DNA of 55,720 bases from Arthrobacter oryzae (GTDB lineage: Bacteria > Actinomycetota > Actinomycetes > Actinomycetales > Micrococcaceae), in the NCBI RefSeq assembly GCF_003634095.1, contig NZ_RBIR01000009.1:1-55720 (forward strand), written 5' to 3'. Position 1 is the first letter of the stretch, and every line of letters begins with the position of its first letter. The notes below the pieces were generated by a model, which was not told the origin of the DNA, made no database searches, and saw only the letters and a list, made by a program, of their open reading frames with translations. The translations under genes were made by a program, and so were the position numbers. Shown here piece after piece: positions 17,874 through 27,196 of the stretch.

Positions 17874-19934
17874 TTACCGGCCGAGCTGGGGGTCGCTGGT
17901 GAGCTGCCGGCCGTTCTCGAGCCGGCCGGCGAGGACGCGGACGAGCTTTGGGTCCGCGGCGGAGGTGATGGTCAGGTCGTACCAGCCGCCTTGGGTGGGG
18001 ATGATGACGGTCTTGCTCTGGCCCGGGGTGAGCGAGAGCGTCTGGGTACCGGCGCCGTAGGCGTCCTTGAGGCTCAGGGCCGCGCCCGCCGGGCCGCTGT
18101 TCTCGATCCGGAACTGCGCATGCGGGGCTCTAGCGTCGGCGGTGACGGTAACGCGAAGGTCCGCAGCCGCCGTCGTGCCCGCGAGGTGCCGGTACCAGCC
18201 GGCCGGTCCGTGCATGTGCACGTCGTACTCGGCACCAAGCGCCCACGACGCATCAAGTGATGCCGCCGCCCCAATGGTGTAGGAGTACGGAGCGGCCGGC
18301 AGCAGGTTGGAGCGGACCTGCACGTGCGAGCCAAGCGTGCCCCGGTTCGCCCAGTGGGCGGCGAGCTTGCCGCCGTCGATCCTCGTCTCGACGTCGAGGG
18401 CGTAGCCTAGCGGGCGGGACGGACGCGTGCCCTTCTCCTGGCCGGGCACAGTGTTCGTCGCCGGGGGCGTCGGAACGTAGCTCGGATGACGGTTATTGTC
18501 AGCCGGCTTGTACGCCGAGGTATCGGGCATCGCCGGCGCGGCCCCGCCGGCTGCGGCGAAGTCGAACGCGCTGGTGAGGTCGCCGCTGACCGCGCGGCGC
18601 CACGGCGTGATGTTCGGCGAGGCGACGCCGAAGCGGGCCTCCAGGAACCGGATGATCGAGGTGTGGTCGAATGTCTCGGAGCAGACCCAGCCGCCCATGC
18701 TCCACGGCGAGGCCACGATCATCGGCACGCGGACACCCAGACCGAAATGTCCCGGAACGTCCTTGCTGCCATAGAAGGTCGGGGTGCCGTCGTACCACTC
18801 GCCGGCCGTCGAGACCGTGGACGCGCCCGGAATCTGCGGGGTGTTCGGGTGCGGCGGGACGATGTGATCGAAGAAGCCGTCGTTCTCGTCATACATGAAC
18901 AGCACCGCCGTCTTGCTCCACACCTCCGGGCTGGAGGTAAGGATGTCCAGGACGTTGGCCGCGTACCAGGCGCCGAAGTTCGGCGGCCAGTTCGAGTGCT
19001 CCGTGTAGGCCTCGGGCGCCACGATATAGGACACCTGCGGAAGCGAGCCGGCTTTCACGTCCTCGCGGAGGACCCGGAAGAGGTCATCGCCGGCTTTGGC
19101 GTTCGTCCCGGTGCGCGCCTTCTCGTACAGCGGGCTTCCGGGCTTGGCGTCCTGGTATTGCTTGAAGTACAGCAGCGAGTTGTCCCCGTAGTTGCCGATG
19201 TACGGGTCGCTAGTCCAGCCCTCATAGTGCGCCGGGTCGAGGCCCTCCCCGATGTCCTGGTAGACCTTCCAGCTCACGCCGGCCTTTTCAAGCTCCTCCG
19301 GGTACGTGCTCCACCAGTATCCTTTCTCATCGTTCCACAGGTCAGGGCCTCCGCCTTTGCGGTCAGGGTCGTCCCCGCCGGCGAACATGAAGTAGCGGTT
19401 CGGGTCCGTCGGGCCAAGGACCGAGCAGTGGTACTGATCGCAGACCGTGAACGCGTCGGCAAGGGCGAAGTGGAACGGGATGTCCTGGCGGCCGTAAAAC
19501 GCCATCGTCGCGTCGGTCTTCTCCGGCAGCCACTTATCGTATTTGCCGTTGTTAAAGGCTTCATGGGTCAGCTTCCACGAGTGGTCCAGATCCTCCATGA
19601 ACTGCATGCCCAGGTTCGGCGCCGTCGGGTGGAACGGCGTGACCTCGCGTGTGGCGTTGGCCTGGTGGAACGCGTCCTTGCCCGACGGCAAAACCGCGGG
19701 GTGCGGGTCCGAGAACCCGCGCACGCCCTGGAGCGTGCCGAAGTAATGGTCGAACGCTCTGTTCTCCTGCATGAAGATCACAACATGCTCAACGTCATTG
19801 ATCGAGCCCGTGGCCCGGTTGGCCGGAATCTCCGCGGCCCGGGCGATGCTCTGTCCCAGCATCTGAGAGATCGCGGTGCCGGCGGCGCCGGCGGCCGAAA
19901 GCTGAAGAAAACGACGGCGGTCCAAACCTGCCAT
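17874..19934 (-). CDS. Tat-exported non-haemolytic-type phospholipase C
   Basis: 686 aa. The N-terminus MAGLDRRRFLQLSAAGAAG is a twin-arginine signal, so it should be exported folded. The phosphoesterase domain (about 45-470) has the family block VVIFMQENRAFDHYFGTLQG, the TDPNRYF loop and LFMYDENDGFFDHIVPP. The C-terminal 190 residues match the paired DUF756 beta-domains found in phosphocholine-specific phospholipase C (VQVRSNLLPAAPYSYTIG and FRIENSGPAGAALSLKDAYG). The reaction is release of a phosphorylated head group from phosphatidylcholine or related lipids. No toxin or iron genes are adjacent, so phosphate or carbon scavenging is the simpler role. A TatB gene lies 18 kb away in the window. 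Confidence 0.93.
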   Translation of the reverse strand: MAGLDRRRFLQLSAAGAAGTAISQMLGQSIARAAEIPANRATGSINDVEHVVIFMQENRAFDHYFGTLQGVRGFSDPHPAVLPSGKDAFHQANATREVTPFHPTAPNLGMQFMEDLDHSWKLTHEAFNNGKYDKWLPEKTDATMAFYGRQDIPFHFALADAFTVCDQYHCSVLGPTDPNRYFMFAGGDDPDRKGGGPDLWNDEKGYWWSTYPEELEKAGVSWKVYQDIGEGLDPAHYEGWTSDPYIGNYGDNSLLYFKQYQDAKPGSPLYEKARTGTNAKAGDDLFRVLREDVKAGSLPQVSYIVAPEAYTEHSNWPPNFGAWYAANVLDILTSSPEVWSKTAVLFMYDENDGFFDHIVPPHPNTPQIPGASTVSTAGEWYDGTPTFYGSKDVPGHFGLGVRVPMIVASPWSMGGWVCSETFDHTSIIRFLEARFGVASPNITPWRRAVSGDLTSAFDFAAAGGAAPAMPDTSAYKPADNNRHPSYVPTPPATNTVPGQEKGTRPSRPLGYALDVETRIDGGKLAAHWANRGTLGSHVQVRSNLLPAAPYSYTIGAAASLDASWALGAEYDVHMHGPAGWYRHLAGTTAAADLRVTVTADARAPHAQFRIENSGPAGAALSLKDAYGAGTQTLSLTPGQSKTVIIPTQGGWYDLTITSAADPKLVRVLAGRLENGRQLTSDPQLGR

Positions 19935-20442
19935 GAGCTGCTCCTAATGCCTTGTGTTTCCGGTAACCCCCGCGACGGACTGTGCCAGCCCCAGGTAAAC
20001 GCTCCGTAGAGGTGGGGTGAACAACAGACAGCATGCTTACCTAAAGGACGGCACGCGGCGGCGCCCGGCACCTGGGTCGTCCAGACAGCGCAGGCCAGAC
20101 GGGTGAAATCAAGGGGACGCCGGCGTGGGGGCTAGGCCACAGGCGATTCTGCGTCCAGAACCCTGACCGGCCTACCTGGCTGACCAAACGCCGATGACAG
20201 CCCGCCTGTCAGCCCCGGTGGACGGCCGCCGCATCAGCGGCCCTTCGCGCGCCGAAATCCGGAGCGCCGGCTTCCCGCCTGTCCGCCCGGCCACGGAGAA
20301 CGGCGGCCCGCCAATTCAATAGGCTCCGCGAGGATCTCTCTTCCGAGGAGACTTTCGCGTGCCATAGTCTGGGCACGTCAGCCTGCGGCCGAAGGTGAAG
20401 AAGGCGGGAAGCAGGACACATGACGCTTAGAAGGGGCAGACA
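19935..20442. other. 508-bp intergenic region, no gene recognised
   Basis: This gap separates the divergent phospholipase C and MBL-fold genes and must hold both promoters. Open frames here have unlikely residue content. The only clear signal is AGAAGGGG just before the ATG at 20443, a usable ribosome binding site. No dyad of note was found. Confidence 0.5.
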
Positions 20443-21255
20443 ATGCTGATCTGCGCGAGCTGCGCTGTCGAACGCGACGAACCTACCCCGGAGGTCTGCC
20501 CGATCTGCGCCGACGAGCGGCAGTATGTGCCCGAGGCCGGACAACAGTGGCTCTCACTGGACGGACTGACGCAGAAGGGCCAGCGGACAGTGTTGAAGGA
20601 GAACGAGCCGGGACTTATCGGGATCCAGACAGAGCCGAAGGTCGGGATCGGCCAGACCGCTCAACTTGTGGTGACACCCGAGGGTTCGTTGCTGTGGGAT
20701 CCGGTCGGATATGTCGATTACAGCGCCGTAAAGGCAGTGCTCGAGCGAGGCCCGGTCCTGGCGATCACCGCTAGCCATCCACACATGTTTGGTGTTCAGG
20801 TTGAATGGTCGCATCAGCTCGGTGGTGTCCCTGTACTTGTGGCGGACGCAGACCGGCAGTGGCTGGGGCGGGATGATCCGATGATCGAATACTGGTCCGG
20901 CAGTCGAACGGTCGCCGAAGGGTTGACACTCCACCAGACCGGGGGGCACTTCCCGGGCAGCGCGGTGGTGCACTGGGCTGCAGGAGCGGACGGCAGAGGC
21001 GTACTGCTCACCGGTGACAGTGTTTATCCAAATCCGGACCGTCGCTCCATCGCCTTCATGCGCAGCTACCCGAATCATTTGCCGCTGTCCGGCGCAGTGG
21101 CGTTGCGAGTCGCCGCGCAGCTGGAGCAGCTCAAGTTCGACCGGATCTATGGCAACTTCAACAACGTCATCGCGTCCGGCGCCAAGGCCATCTTGCACGA
21201 TTCCGCCCAGAGACACGCTACTTGGGCACGAGGAGACTTCGACCATATGACCTGA
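20443..21255 (+). CDS. MBL-fold metallohydrolase-like protein with N-terminal zinc ribbon
   Basis: 270 aa. The first 25 residues carry two Cys-X2-Cys pairs (CASC at 4-7, CPIC at 19-22), a probable zinc ribbon. The remainder resembles a metallo-beta-lactamase fold, with SHPHMFGVQVEW, a TGGHFPGSAVVHW block and LLTGDSVYPNP giving His and Asp ligands. The canonical HXHXDH motif is reduced to HPHMFG, so metal content may differ from hydrolases such as glyoxalase II. Homologues are usually annotated only as MBL-fold hydrolases. Flanking genes give no pathway. The fold is fairly sure; an enzymatic role is an inference. Confidence 0.72.
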   Translation: MLICASCAVERDEPTPEVCPICADERQYVPEAGQQWLSLDGLTQKGQRTVLKENEPGLIGIQTEPKVGIGQTAQLVVTPEGSLLWDPVGYVDYSAVKAVLERGPVLAITASHPHMFGVQVEWSHQLGGVPVLVADADRQWLGRDDPMIEYWSGSRTVAEGLTLHQTGGHFPGSAVVHWAAGADGRGVLLTGDSVYPNPDRRSIAFMRSYPNHLPLSGAVALRVAAQLEQLKFDRIYGNFNNVIASGAKAILHDSAQRHATWARGDFDHMT

Positions 21256-21356
21256 ACGTCCGTTGTGCGTAGGCGTCAATTTGGAATCGAGCAGCGGTTC
21301 AAGCTGAAGTGCGCTGGACGCAGACGGCCGCAGACAAAACACCCGAGGAGGTCACA

Positions 21357-21743
21357 ATGACCGTCACTTTCAACCACACCATCGTCTACGCAAAGGACAA
21401 GCGCCGTTCGGCGGAGTTCCTCGCCCACGTGCTCGGACTACCGAAACCCCAAGCCATGTGGTCTTTCATGACCGTGCCCCTCGACCACGGAGTGGCCCTC
21501 GATTTCGCCACGACGGACCGGCCCATCTCCCCGCAGCACTACGCCTTCCTGGTCAGCGAGGAGGAATTCGACGGCATCTTCGCAAGGATCCAGGGCCAGG
21601 GCATCCCCTACTGGGCAGACCCGGGGCGGTCCCGCCCGCAGCAGATCAACCACAACGACGGCGGACGTGGCGTCTACTTCGCGGATCCCGACGGGCATCT
21701 CCTCGAGGCGATCACACGCCCGTACGGATCCGGCGCCGCATGA
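21357..21743 (+). CDS. VOC-family (glyoxalase/bleomycin resistance-like) protein
   Basis: 128 aa from the ATG at 21357, which has GAGGAGG upstream. Two beta-alpha-beta-beta-beta units of the vicinal-oxygen-chelate fold are seen: FNHTIVYAKDKRRSAEFLAHVLGL opens the first and GRGVYFADPDGHLLEAITR closes the second. The closing Glu and first His are usual metal ligands. Single-domain proteins of this size normally dimerise. The substrate is unknown; roles range from dioxygenase to lyase or binding protein. Confidence 0.85.
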   Translation: MTVTFNHTIVYAKDKRRSAEFLAHVLGLPKPQAMWSFMTVPLDHGVALDFATTDRPISPQHYAFLVSEEEFDGIFARIQGQGIPYWADPGRSRPQQINHNDGGRGVYFADPDGHLLEAITRPYGSGAA

Positions 21744-21924
21744 GGTCCCAGGTATGTTGAGGCCCAGCGCTCCGTAGCGACGGCACGGCACGGAGCGCCG
21801 CCGGTCCGCATCGCTGCGTATGTTCGACCTGTTGACGTACCTGGCGAGCCAGGCGTAGACAGGGGCGTATTCATCCGTTCGCAGGCCGTCCTTTGCGAGC
21901 CTGCACGCCCGCGGGGAGCATGTC

Positions 21925-22221
21925 ATGGCGGTTGCAGTCATCTTGGAGTTCGACGGAACGACTCTTGAGCAGTACGACGAGATCAACAGGCTAATGGGAC
22001 TCACTCCGGGTGGACCGGGCCCTGTCGGATCCATTTCCCATTGGGCCACGATGACGGACAAGGGGCTGCAAGTGACCGATGTCTGGGAGAGCCGCGAGCA
22101 GTTCGATGCCTTCGCTCAGGAAAAGATTATGCCCCTCAGCCGACAGGCCGGTTTCGCGGGGCCTCCCAAGCTGACCTTCCACGACGTGCACAATTACTAC
22201 ACCGCCGGGAACGGGCCCTGA
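21925..22221 (+). CDS. Small ABM-like (dimeric alpha-beta barrel) protein
   Basis: 98 aa, starting at an ATG with GGGGAG upstream. The pattern of strand, helix with EQYDEINRLMGL, strand SISHWATMTDKGLQVTDVWES, helix EQFDAFAQEKIMPL and a final strand is that of antibiotic-biosynthesis-monooxygenase-like dimeric barrels. Conserved Trp and Glu in VTDVWESREQF are typical of this group, which is abundant in actinobacteria and mostly of unknown function. It stands 181 bp after the VOC gene on the same strand. Confidence 0.75.
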   Translation: MAVAVILEFDGTTLEQYDEINRLMGLTPGGPGPVGSISHWATMTDKGLQVTDVWESREQFDAFAQEKIMPLSRQAGFAGPPKLTFHDVHNYYTAGNGP

Positions 22222-22451
22222 AGCCCGGCATTGCAGGGCAACGCTGGCCACTTCAGTCCAGGAACTCCTCGGGGTCGAAGGTGGGAGCCGCAACCGCTGT
22301 TCACTCGTGGCGCGTCCCGGGAAGGTGATCCGTGCCTCCGGCGCTGCGGCCAGCCCATTGACCGTTCCGCAGACCGGAGGCGCAGTGGTAGCCTCCAAGC
22401 GAGGCCACTCGCGAGGCCGCCTGTGGAGGTCCGACGACGGGGAGGTGCGCC

Positions 22452-23738
22452 GTGTCGATTGCGGTGCCGAAGAAGCAGATGACCGTCATTCAAGCGGCCT
22501 TCATCGGGGTAGGTTCGATGGTTGGCGCGGGAATCTTCGCGCTACTCGGAGCGGCTGGCGCCGTTGCCGGATCCGCTGTATGGGTGTCATTTCTGGTCGC
22601 CGGCGGCATCGCAGGTCTTCAGGGCTACTCGTTCGCGAAGTTGGGCGCCACGTACCCTTCCGGCGGGGGCATGCTCGCCTACCTGGCCCGCGGGTTCGGA
22701 GAGGGGCACGTCACCGGGATCGTTTCCTGGCTGTTCTATGTGACCGGCGCGATCGTCGGGGCAATGGTGGCGTCGTCCTTTGGCGGGTACGCCAGCGCGG
22801 TGCTGACCGGTCGCGACCCCGGCTGGGCCAAGGTGTTCGCCGTCGCGCTCATCGCTGTCATGACCTTCCTGAACGCTGTCGGTTCCACGGCGGTGGCAAA
22901 GGTCCAGTCCCTGATCGTGAAGGTGGTGCTCGCCATCCTGTCCCTGTTCGCGATAGTCACGATCGTGAACTGGAACCCGACGCTCCTGGACCCCGCTGGC
23001 TACCCCGGGGTTCGAGAGATCGTCGCGAGCGTGGCGTTGACGTTCTTTGCCTTCCTCGGGTTCGGCGTCATCACCTTCACCGCGAAGGATCTGCCTGACC
23101 CGTCCCGTCAACTGCCCCGCGCAATGTACCTGGCGCTGGCGATCGCCACCACGGTGTACGTTGCGGTTTCGCTGGGCGTCTTCGGGACCCTGACCGCCGA
23201 CCAGGTCGTCGCTTACGGCGCCACGGCGCTGGCCGAGGCCGCCAAACCCACACTGGGCCAATTTGGGTACGTGCTTATGGTGATCACCGCACTGCTCTCT
23301 ACTTCCGGGGCGGTGAACGCCAGCCTCTATCCCTCCGTGGGGATGACCCGGCACCTGGCGTCGGTGGGCCAGTTTCCGCCGGTGTTCGGCCGTTCCCTCG
23401 GGCGCCGGCAGGTGCCGGTCGGGCTGCTGGTCATGGCCGGCCTCGCGGCGGGGATGGTGGTGCTGTTCAACTTGAACAGCATTGCGTCGCTTGGAAGTGC
23501 GGTTGCACTGCTCATTTTCTCGGCCGTCACCCTGGCCCACTTCAAGGTGTACCGGGAGACCGGCGCCCTGCTGTTCGTGCTGATCATTGCCCTGATCGCG
23601 ACGCTGGGGACGTTCGTGGTGTTCTGCACAACCACGCTCGTCAACGAACCCGCTACCGCGGCAGCGCTGGTGGTCATCCTGGCCCTGGCCCTGATCACCG
23701 ATCTGCTGTGGAAACGCACGCGAAGCCGCGCAAAGTAG
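22452..23738 (+). CDS. APC-family amino acid permease
   Basis: 428-aa transporter with 12 predicted membrane segments, starting at a GTG with GGGGAGG upstream. Helix 1 has the APC signature FIGVGSMVGAGIFALLGAAG, where the broken GSMVGAG stretch contacts the substrate amino group. Helix 6 is in FFAFLGFGVITFTAKDLPDP, followed by RQLPRAMYLA. The length matches bacterial YfnA/cationic amino acid transporter-like proteins without extra domains. It precedes a second APC gene on the same strand, but 191 bp and a palindrome lie between, so co-transcription is uncertain. Confidence 0.9.
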   Translation: MSIAVPKKQMTVIQAAFIGVGSMVGAGIFALLGAAGAVAGSAVWVSFLVAGGIAGLQGYSFAKLGATYPSGGGMLAYLARGFGEGHVTGIVSWLFYVTGAIVGAMVASSFGGYASAVLTGRDPGWAKVFAVALIAVMTFLNAVGSTAVAKVQSLIVKVVLAILSLFAIVTIVNWNPTLLDPAGYPGVREIVASVALTFFAFLGFGVITFTAKDLPDPSRQLPRAMYLALAIATTVYVAVSLGVFGTLTADQVVAYGATALAEAAKPTLGQFGYVLMVITALLSTSGAVNASLYPSVGMTRHLASVGQFPPVFGRSLGRRQVPVGLLVMAGLAAGMVVLFNLNSIASLGSAVALLIFSAVTLAHFKVYRETGALLFVLIIALIATLGTFVVFCTTTLVNEPATAAALVVILALALITDLLWKRTRSRAK

Positions 23739-23769
23739 CACCCCGGCGACTTGGCGTAAAGAGGAGATG

Positions 23770-23781
23770 GGGACTAGTCCC
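23770..23781. promoter_or_regulatory. 12-bp perfect palindrome between the two APC genes
   Basis: GGGACTAGTCCC lies 32 bp after the first permease and about 150 bp before the second. It has no loop, so an operator for a dimeric regulator is as plausible as a weak terminator. No regulator gene is adjacent. Confidence 0.3.
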
Positions 23782-23929
23782 GGCGATTTCTGAGGTCCAA
23801 TCTGTAGGCACCGAGCACTGTGTGTGAAGGGGGCAGGGGCATGTTCAAACCGTCGATTATTCACCCCAGGCGGTTTAGTTCCGCTTGGCCCGTGGCGCAG
23901 ACCATGGGGCACCCCGGGATGTGGCGCCC

Positions 23930-25372
23930 GTGAGCGAGCAGGCAGTGACCCGGCCGAAGGCGCCTCCGGCCGTATGGATCTCCTGGGTGGCCCTGGCGCT
24001 GATGACCACAAGTTCGGTGGCCAGCCTCCGCGCGGCCCCGACCATGGCCGTCTATGGCCTCGCTTCAGTCTTCCTCTACGTGGTTCCCGCGATTGTCTTC
24101 CTGCTGCCCACCTCCCTCGTGTCCGCCGAGCTGGCGTCCGGGTGGAAGGGCGGCATCTACAACTGGGTAGCGTCGGGAATTTCCAAGCCGATGGGCTTTC
24201 TGGCGGTGTGGTGCCAGTTCGCAATGACGATTTTCTACTATCCAACCCTGCTAGGGTTCGTCGCGAGCACGCTCGCCTATGTCTTCAACCCGGCGCTGGC
24301 CAGCAACGGTGTGTGGACGGCCTTGGTGATCGTGGTGTTCTATTGGGCCGGCGTTTATGTCTCGTCCCGCGGCACGAAGGGTGTGGCGGGCCTGGCCAGC
24401 GGTGGCCTGATCATCGGCACCTTGATCCCGGGCGCCCTGCTCGTCATCCTGGGTGTGGTCTTCCTCGGCCAGGGTAATCCGTCGGCGGCTCCGATGACCG
24501 CGGCCAACTTCTTGCCCGAATGGGCCGGGCTGGCCAGCCTTGTGCTGATCGTGAACAACTTCCTGTCCTACAGCGGCATGGAGATGAATGCGGTGCACGT
24601 GTCCTCGCTGAAGAATCCGGCCAAGGAGTACCCGAAGTCGATGTTCCTGGCCATGGGACTCGTGCTGCTGATCTTCATCCTGCCGGCGCTGGCGATCAGC
24701 TGGATCGTCCCGGCCGACGAGCTCTCCCTCACAGCGGGTGTCATGCAGGCCTTCGACGCGGTGCTCGCGTCCTTCAACATGCAGGGCCTCACGCCGATCC
24801 TCGGCATCATGCTGGTTGCTGCCTCCCTCGGCGGCATGCTGACGTGGCTGGCCGGTCCGTCCAAGGGCCTGCTGCTGATCTCGCGTGAGGAAGGCTACCT
24901 CCCGCCGTTCCTGCAAAAGCTGAATAAGAACGGCATCCAGCAGAACCTCCTGGTCGTCCAGGGGCTCGTCACCACCGTGATCGCGCTCGGCTACGCGCTC
25001 ATCCCGGATGTCTCGAGCACGTACTGGATCTTCTCGGTGATCACCACCCAGGTTTACCTGATCATGTACCTGCTGATGTTCGTGGCCGCGGTCCGGCTCC
25101 GCCGCAACGACCCGGAGCACCCGCGTGGCTTCCGGGCGCCGATGCTGGTGACGCTGTGCGGCGTCGGATTCGCCGCCTCCCTGGCCGCCCTCCTTGTCGG
25201 GTTCGTCCCGCCGTCGCAGTTCGGCAACGGCGATCCGCTCGTCTATTTCCTGATCGTCGGCGGCGGCGCACTGGGGCTCGGCCTGCTCGTGCCGTTCCTC
25301 TTCTATAGGTTCCGCAAGCCCTCCTGGAAGCTGCCCGACCAACAAACGCAGACGGAGGTCCCGAAGTCATGA
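23930..25372 (+). CDS. APC-superfamily transporter, glutamate/GABA antiporter (GadC)-like
   Basis: 480 aa from the GTG at 23930 (VSEQAVTRPKAPP); a TTG at 23885 is possible but adds an atypical leader. Twelve membrane segments are visible. Helix 1 carries VALALMTTSSVASLRAAPTM, followed by YVVPAIVFLLPTSLVSAEL and GWKGGIYNWV, which are characteristic of the GadC/YjeM-like branch of antiporters. NNFLSYSGMEMNAVHVSSLKNP corresponds to helix 6 and the following loop. Exchange of a carboxylated amino acid or peptide product is likely. The stop overlaps the next start by four bases (ATGA), coupling it to the small membrane protein and the M20 peptidase. Confidence 0.88.
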   Translation: MSEQAVTRPKAPPAVWISWVALALMTTSSVASLRAAPTMAVYGLASVFLYVVPAIVFLLPTSLVSAELASGWKGGIYNWVASGISKPMGFLAVWCQFAMTIFYYPTLLGFVASTLAYVFNPALASNGVWTALVIVVFYWAGVYVSSRGTKGVAGLASGGLIIGTLIPGALLVILGVVFLGQGNPSAAPMTAANFLPEWAGLASLVLIVNNFLSYSGMEMNAVHVSSLKNPAKEYPKSMFLAMGLVLLIFILPALAISWIVPADELSLTAGVMQAFDAVLASFNMQGLTPILGIMLVAASLGGMLTWLAGPSKGLLLISREEGYLPPFLQKLNKNGIQQNLLVVQGLVTTVIALGYALIPDVSSTYWIFSVITTQVYLIMYLLMFVAAVRLRRNDPEHPRGFRAPMLVTLCGVGFAASLAALLVGFVPPSQFGNGDPLVYFLIVGGGALGLGLLVPFLFYRFRKPSWKLPDQQTQTEVPKS

Positions 25373-25815
25373 GCACGCAGACTGAGTCCTCAACCAAGCG
25401 CAGCCGCTCGTTCATCTACATCGTTGCCATGGTCTTGCTCGTGGTGTTCGCCGTTGTCGCGCTGCTGACATTCAGGCAGGCGAGGGAGACGCAGCAGTCG
25501 CTGGCGAAGGCCGACCAACTGATAGCGACGATCAATGCAGCCGGTGGGACGGCCCCCTCGCGCGAGCAGATAGCCCGGGTGCTTGGCGACGACGGCGGCG
25601 CGGTCTGCGCGAACCCGAACAACGCGCTGAGCCGGGCCACCTTCCTGAGCCAGTTGACGAACGGGACACCCGGGCCGGGGAACAGGCCGGTGATCGCGAA
25701 CGCCAAGGTTGCGGTAGGCGAACTCGCGATTATCAAGGTCTACTGCCCGGACCAGCTCGCTGAGTTCCAGCAGTTCATCGGCAACCTCAAGACATACCAG
25801 ACGGGTGGTGCGTGA
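25369..25815 (+). CDS. Single-pass membrane protein of unknown function, coupled to transporter
   Basis: 148 aa. A short basic cytoplasmic tail is followed by one membrane segment (about residues 15-35, FIYIVAMVLLVVFAVVALL), then a predicted extracellular domain of about 110 residues. That domain has a helical stalk (QARETQQSLAKADQLIATIN) and two cysteines, Cys80 and Cys126, which could form a disulfide. No family was recognised. The four-base overlap with the transporter and three-base gap to the M20 peptidase show tight co-expression, suggesting an accessory subunit or substrate-presenting protein. Confidence 0.75.
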   Translation: MSTQTESSTKRSRSFIYIVAMVLLVVFAVVALLTFRQARETQQSLAKADQLIATINAAGGTAPSREQIARVLGDDGGAVCANPNNALSRATFLSQLTNGTPGPGNRPVIANAKVAVGELAIIKVYCPDQLAEFQQFIGNLKTYQTGGA

Positions 25816-25818
25816 GCC

Positions 25819-27165
25819 GTGGACCTGCGCGCCCGCATCACCGATCTGATGCGTCCGGCACGGGAGGAGCTGGCCGAGTTCGTGGCCATCCGGTCGGTGG
25901 CAGACCCCCGGCAGTTTCCCACTGAGGAATGCGCCAGAGCGGCGCAGTGGGTGCTCGATAAATTTGCCGGGCTCGGGTTTTCAGATGTCCACCTCGAACG
26001 GACGCCGGACGGCTCCGACGCGGTGGTCGGCTCGCGACCTGGCCCGGATCCGGATGCGCCCACGGTGCTCCTCTACGCGCACTACGACGTGCAGCCACCC
26101 CTCGATGATGCCGCATGGCGCACGCCGCCCTTCGAACTCACCGAGGTAGACGGCCGCTGGTACGGACGCGGCGCCGCCGACTGCAAGGGCAACATCCTCG
26201 CCCATCTGCTCGCATTGAGAGCGCTCGGCAACGACGTGCCCGTGAACCTGAAGCTGGTAGTCGAAGGCTCGGAGGAACAGGGCACAGGCGGCCTCGAGGC
26301 ATTCGTGGCGAGCCACCCCGGGCTGCTCCGTGCCGACACCATCCTGGTCTGCGACACCGGCAATGCCGCCGTGGGACACCCCGCGGCGACCGTGACCCTG
26401 CGTGGGATGGTCAACGTTGTCGTGAGCGTAGAGGCCATGGCATCGGAACTCCACTCCGGCATGTTCGGCGGTGCAGCCCCAGATGCGCTCGCCGCGTTGA
26501 TCTCGATGCTGGCATCACTGCGCGACCAACAAGGCAACACCACAATCACCGGGCTGGACAACACCCAGACCTGGACCGGCGCGCCCTATCCGCCCGAACA
26601 GTTCCGATCCGATGCCGGAGTGCTCGAGGGAGTCGCGCTTCTGGGCGACGGCAGCGTGTCCGACATGCTCTGGGCACGTCCGGCGCTCACCGTGCTCGGC
26701 ATCGACTGCCCGCCGGTGACAGGTTCGACGGCGGCTATCGTGCCGCGCGCGTCCGCTCGCCTTAACCTGCGCGTCCCGCCCGGCATGGCGGCCGCAGACG
26801 CCCACAGGGCGTTGGTCAACCATCTCAACGCCGCCGCACCTTGGAAAGTCCGCGTCACCGTGGACCTGGAGGCTATCGGGTCACCTTTCGAAGCAGCAGT
26901 CGGCGGTCCGGCGTTTGAAGCCATGAGCGCAGCGATGTCCGAGGCCTACGGACGGCCGATGACAACCCTGGGGCAAGGCGGGTCGATCCCGCTTTGCAAC
27001 GTGTTCGCTGACACGTACCCGGACGCGGAGATCATCCTGCTGGGCGTCGAGGAACCACTCGCGCTCATCCACGCACCGAACGAGAGCGTCGATCCGGGCG
27101 AAATCAGCGCCCTGGCCGAGTCCCTGGCCCTCTTCCTCCAGCACTACGCAACCGTGTCCGGCTAG
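25819..27165 (+). CDS. M20-family dipeptidase / peptidase
   Basis: 448-aa dinuclear zinc peptidase starting at a GTG. Metal ligands and catalytic residues are visible: His and Asp in YAHYDVQPP, bridging Asp in RGAADCKGN, the Glu pair in EGSEEQGTGG, Asp in VCDTGN, and the late His in ALIHAPNES. The dimerisation-lid His is in MASELHSGMFGG. The length and the YGRGAADCKGN style fit the CNDP/dipeptidase branch (M20F), which acts on dipeptides in the cytoplasm. As the last gene of a three-gene unit behind the transporter, it probably cleaves the imported peptide or acylated amino acid. Confidence 0.9.
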   Translation: MDLRARITDLMRPAREELAEFVAIRSVADPRQFPTEECARAAQWVLDKFAGLGFSDVHLERTPDGSDAVVGSRPGPDPDAPTVLLYAHYDVQPPLDDAAWRTPPFELTEVDGRWYGRGAADCKGNILAHLLALRALGNDVPVNLKLVVEGSEEQGTGGLEAFVASHPGLLRADTILVCDTGNAAVGHPAATVTLRGMVNVVVSVEAMASELHSGMFGGAAPDALAALISMLASLRDQQGNTTITGLDNTQTWTGAPYPPEQFRSDAGVLEGVALLGDGSVSDMLWARPALTVLGIDCPPVTGSTAAIVPRASARLNLRVPPGMAAADAHRALVNHLNAAAPWKVRVTVDLEAIGSPFEAAVGGPAFEAMSAAMSEAYGRPMTTLGQGGSIPLCNVFADTYPDAEIILLGVEEPLALIHAPNESVDPGEISALAESLALFLQHYATVSG

Positions 27166-27180
27166 CCGCGCCGCCCGTCC

Positions 27181-27196
27181 CGGTGGACCACCACCG
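27181..27196 (+). terminator. Weak hairpin after the M20 peptidase gene
   Basis: CGGTGG and CCACCG with a four-base loop lie 15 bp after the stop, in the 270-bp gap between convergent genes. The stem is short and lacks a T tract, so termination here is only possible. Confidence 0.3.

Noticed and set aside
17874..19934. Phospholipase C as a virulence toxin
   Set aside because: The family includes toxins, but no other virulence gene is present and the organism looks like a soil actinobacterium; nutrient scavenging is the simpler reading.
22587..24245. 552-codon open frame on the minus strand
   Set aside because: Antisense to both APC genes; Arg/Gly/His-rich with no family match.
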